Source of the DNA: Bacteroidales bacterium
GTDB lineage: Bacteria; Bacteroidota; Bacteroidia; Bacteroidales; WCHB1-69
DNA length: 7,797 bases
Reading direction: 5' to 3'
NCBI GenBank assembly: GCA_017618435.1
Contig: JAFZUH010000349.1
Coordinates: 1-7,797 of the forward strand
The position numbers and the translations under genes were made by a program. The notes beneath the pieces were generated by a model. The model worked only from the letters and a program-made list of their open reading frames with translations, did not search any database and was not told the origin of the DNA. Positions 5,949 through 7,797 of the stretch are shown here, one piece after another (the stretch's first letter is position 1; each line of letters starts with the position of its first letter).

Positions 5949-7091
5949 ATGTCGCTTATGGTAGAAAGAAGCATTAAACATCTGATAGAAAACAGGTTAT
6001 ATCATGGAAAAGTTATTATTCTGACAGGACCGAGACAAGTCGGGAAAACAACTTTGCTACGAATGTTAATGAAAGATGTGGACAAAAAAACACTTTTTTT
6101 AAATTGTGATGAACCGGATGTGCGGAAAAAACTATCTGACGCAACTTCAACACAATTGAATGCGGAAACCGCAGGTGCAGAACTTATTTTGATTGACGAG
6201 GCACAAAGGGTAAACAATATCGGCTTGACCTTAAAACTTTTAGTGGACAATTTTCCTGAAAAACAGATAGTTGTTACCGGTTCTTCCGCTTTAGAACTGT
6301 CCAATTCCGTCAATGAACCTTTAACAGGAAGAAAATATGAATACAACTTATTTCCTTTTTCAGCTGCTGAATTATATGCTCATCATGGAAAAGATATTGA
6401 GCAAAGATTACTAGAGCGAAGACTTGTTTACGGTTCGTATCCTGAAGTGATTAAAATGGAAGGTGAAGAACGGGAAGTTCTCACCAATCTCGCAGGAAGC
6501 TACCTATACAAAGATATTTTCGCTTTTCAAGACGTGCGCAAACCCGAAATCATAGAACAATTGCTACAAGCATTGGCTTTGCAAGTAGGAAATGAGGTAT
6601 CGTTCAATGAATTGGGGAAACTGCTTGGTCTCAATTCACAAACAATACAACGATATGTGGATTTGATGGAAAAATCTTTTATAGTTTTCCATCTGCGTTC
6701 TTACAGCAAAAATATTCGAAATGAATTGAAAAAAAGCCGAAAAATATATTTTTGGGACAACGGAATCCGAAATGCTATTCTTGGAGACTTTAAACCTCTT
6801 GCTCTCAGACAGGACACAGGTGCATTATGGGAAAATTATTTGATTGTTGAGCGACATAAACACAATGCTTATAACCATTTTTACGGGAAAAGCTATTTTT
6901 GGAGAACACGGCAACAGCAAGAAATTGACTATTTGGAAGATATTGACAGTGTTTTACACGCCTACGAATTTAAATGGAATCCAAACAAACATCCGAAAAT
7001 AACAGAAACATTTGCAACCCACTATCCTGAACATACCTACACCGTGATAAATACCGAGAACTATCAGGATTTTGTTTTAGGAAAGATTTAA
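5949..7091 (+). CDS. ATPase 3: AAA_14 ATPase with DUF4143 domain, distinct subfamily
   Basis: The 380-residue protein has Walker A GPRQVGKT (27-34), Walker B LILIDE (79-84), a sensor-like TGSS (110-113) and the family segment 'LTGRKYEYNLFPFSAAELY'. A clear helix-turn-helix or winged-helix stretch, 'EVSFNELGKLLGLNSQTIQR' (about 216-235), separates the ATPase from the DUF4143 domain, whose core E325-I-D327 and E340-F-K342 keeps the same 12-residue spacing as the other two ATPases. Lacking the 'GARQVGKT' and 'GGMPE' forms, it belongs to another branch, so it was probably acquired separately rather than duplicated here. ATG 5949 is supported by the promoter just upstream; M4 would also be possible. 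It is a single-gene unit facing the convergent Fic gene. The DNA-binding fold makes self-regulation through array E plausible, but that is inference. Confidence 0.9.
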   Translation: MSLMVERSIKHLIENRLYHGKVIILTGPRQVGKTTLLRMLMKDVDKKTLFLNCDEPDVRKKLSDATSTQLNAETAGAELILIDEAQRVNNIGLTLKLLVDNFPEKQIVVTGSSALELSNSVNEPLTGRKYEYNLFPFSAAELYAHHGKDIEQRLLERRLVYGSYPEVIKMEGEEREVLTNLAGSYLYKDIFAFQDVRKPEIIEQLLQALALQVGNEVSFNELGKLLGLNSQTIQRYVDLMEKSFIVFHLRSYSKNIRNELKKSRKIYFWDNGIRNAILGDFKPLALRQDTGALWENYLIVERHKHNAYNHFYGKSYFWRTRQQQEIDYLEDIDSVLHAYEFKWNPNKHPKITETFATHYPEHTYTVINTENYQDFVLGKI

Positions 7092-7157
7092 CACCTCCGC
7101 AACGACATGAGTTCCCGCCTACCGCAATCCTCTTTTTGTGGATAGAGGCATATTGTC

Positions 7158-7181
7158 AAAAGATAAAGGCAAATATCTTTT
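7158..7181. terminator. possible bidirectional terminator hairpin between ATPase 3 and the Fic gene
   Basis: AAAAGATA (7158-7165) and TATCTTTT (7174-7181) form an eight-pair stem with an eight-base loop, bounded by A-rich and T-rich arms, between two convergent genes. The stem has only one G-C pair, so it would be weak. Position favours a terminator, while stability argues against one. Confidence 0.3.
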
Positions 7182-7292
7182 TGCTATGAATCCAAACAAA
7201 TTTTACACACTTTTTGGGATAATATCCAAAAAATTCTTAATAATGAGCATGGAAATATCCCACGCAGAGGAGTGATTACTCTCTATGAATAA
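7167..7292 (+). pseudogene. possible 3' remnant of an unidentified gene
   Basis: A plus-strand frame with no start codon of its own is open from 7167 and ends at TAA 7290-7292. Its last part reads 'FWDNIQKILNNEHGNIPRRG' followed by VITLYE, which has a protein-like mix of charged and hydrophobic residues rather than the lysine, asparagine and isoleucine bias of random AT-rich DNA. I do not recognise the family. It could equally be chance. Confidence 0.25.
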
Positions 7293-7350
7293 AGGTCTCA
7301 ATTATTTCTAACAATTTATATTTCTTCAGTTTCAGTTTCATTTTCATTTG

Positions 7351-7797
7351 TTACTCTTCTTGCTCGTAATAATATGAATAATCAATACCTTTCATGAATA
7401 GTTCTCGGTCGTTGATTTGGTCGGTCAACGCCGGTTTGAGCAAGGCTTTGATGTACTTGGCATCGGTGGTGCTGGCGTGCATAGCATGGAGGTATTTCTT
7501 CTTGTCAACACGGCTCCAATCAACACATTGGTGCAAGGAACGCTTGAATATCATATCCAGCCAAATACGCGTACTGCGTCCGTTGCCTTCCATGAATGGG
7601 TGTGCTATATTCATCTCCACGTACTTATCCACTATCTCATCGAAAGTATTCTCTGGCATCTGCTCTATCTGTGTCAAACTATATGACAGATACTCCGCAC
7701 GACAAAACAGCGTTCCTTCTTTCCAAATGGTCTTGGTGCGTATCTGTCCAGCAAAATCGTACAATCCACCAAAGATATACGCATGAATCTTCTGCAG
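7351..7797 (-). CDS. Fic-domain AMP-transferase, class III-like (N-terminus outside window)
   Basis: The minus-strand frame is open at the right edge and ends at TAA 7353-7351; 148 residues are visible, starting 'LQKIHAYIFGGLYDFAGQIR'. The active site 'HPFMEGNGRSTR' is a complete HPFx(D/E)GNGRxxR motif, so AMP transfer from ATP to a protein hydroxyl is expected. The C-terminal 'KGIDYSYYYEQEE' carries SxxxE, matching the inhibitory helix that class III Fic proteins such as the Neisseria meningitidis enzyme hold at the C-terminus, although the residue after the glutamate is Q rather than the usual G or N. By comparison with that enzyme (about 190 residues) some 40 residues are missing off the edge. 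NmFic modifies DNA gyrase; the target here is unknown. No antitoxin gene is visible, consistent with self-inhibition. A TTG at 7764-7762 is an internal leucine, not the start. Confidence 0.9.
   Translation of the reverse strand: MQKIHAYIFGGLYDFAGQIRTKTIWKEGTLFCRAEYLSYSLTQIEQMPENTFDEIVDKYVEMNIAHPFMEGNGRSTRIWLDMIFKRSLHQCVDWSRVDKKKYLHAMHASTTDAKYIKALLKPALTDQINDRELFMKGIDYSYYYEQEE

Noticed and set aside
5949..7764. Toxin-antitoxin pair of ATPase 3 and Fic
   Set aside because: The genes are convergent, 259 bases apart, and the Fic protein carries its own inhibitory-type helix; no small antitoxin gene is visible.
7394..7786. Plus-strand frames of 130 and 89 codons at the right edge
   Set aside because: Antisense to the Fic gene, which has the complete HPFMEGNGRSTR active site.

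Overview
The window reads as AT-rich chromosomal DNA from a member of the Bacteroidota, most likely Bacteroidales. The evidence is a Wzi-like outer-membrane protein of the type common in that group, -7 promoter elements of the form TAnnTTTG in front of several genes, and the absence of clear Shine-Dalgarno sequences. No rRNA, tRNA, CRISPR array, insertion sequence or phage gene was seen.

Layout. Positions 1-1398 (minus strand, running off the left edge) encode a secreted outer-membrane beta-barrel protein of the capsule-assembly Wzi type. After a divergent spacer come two plus-strand paralogues of the AAA_14/DUF4143 ATPase family (1791-3107 and 3523-4872). Directly behind the second lies the 3' part of a DUF1016/YhcG-type PD-(D/E)XK nuclease gene that has lost its N-terminal half (about 4916-5593). 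A third, more distant ATPase-DUF4143 gene follows (5949-7091). The right edge holds a convergent minus-strand Fic-domain AMP-transferase (7351-7797, N-terminus outside the window) with an intact active site and a C-terminal inhibitory-type helix.

The most striking structure is outside the genes. There are five short direct-repeat arrays, each with its own sequence and a constant internal period: A (1715-1793, period 33, three units), B (3224-3286, period 23, three units), C (3441-3519, period 32, three units), D (5638-5718, period 32, three units) and E (5864-5927, period 32, two units, the first holding a perfect 20-bp palindrome). A, C and E lie across the predicted promoter and start of the three ATPase genes, one private array per gene. 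B and D have no gene beginning beside them and may be the control regions of lost family members. My inference is that these ATPases are self-regulated, each through its own helically phased operator, and that the locus has gained and lost such gene-plus-array modules, leaving the truncated nuclease gene and the orphan arrays. The biochemical role of the ATPase family is not established by anything in the sequence.
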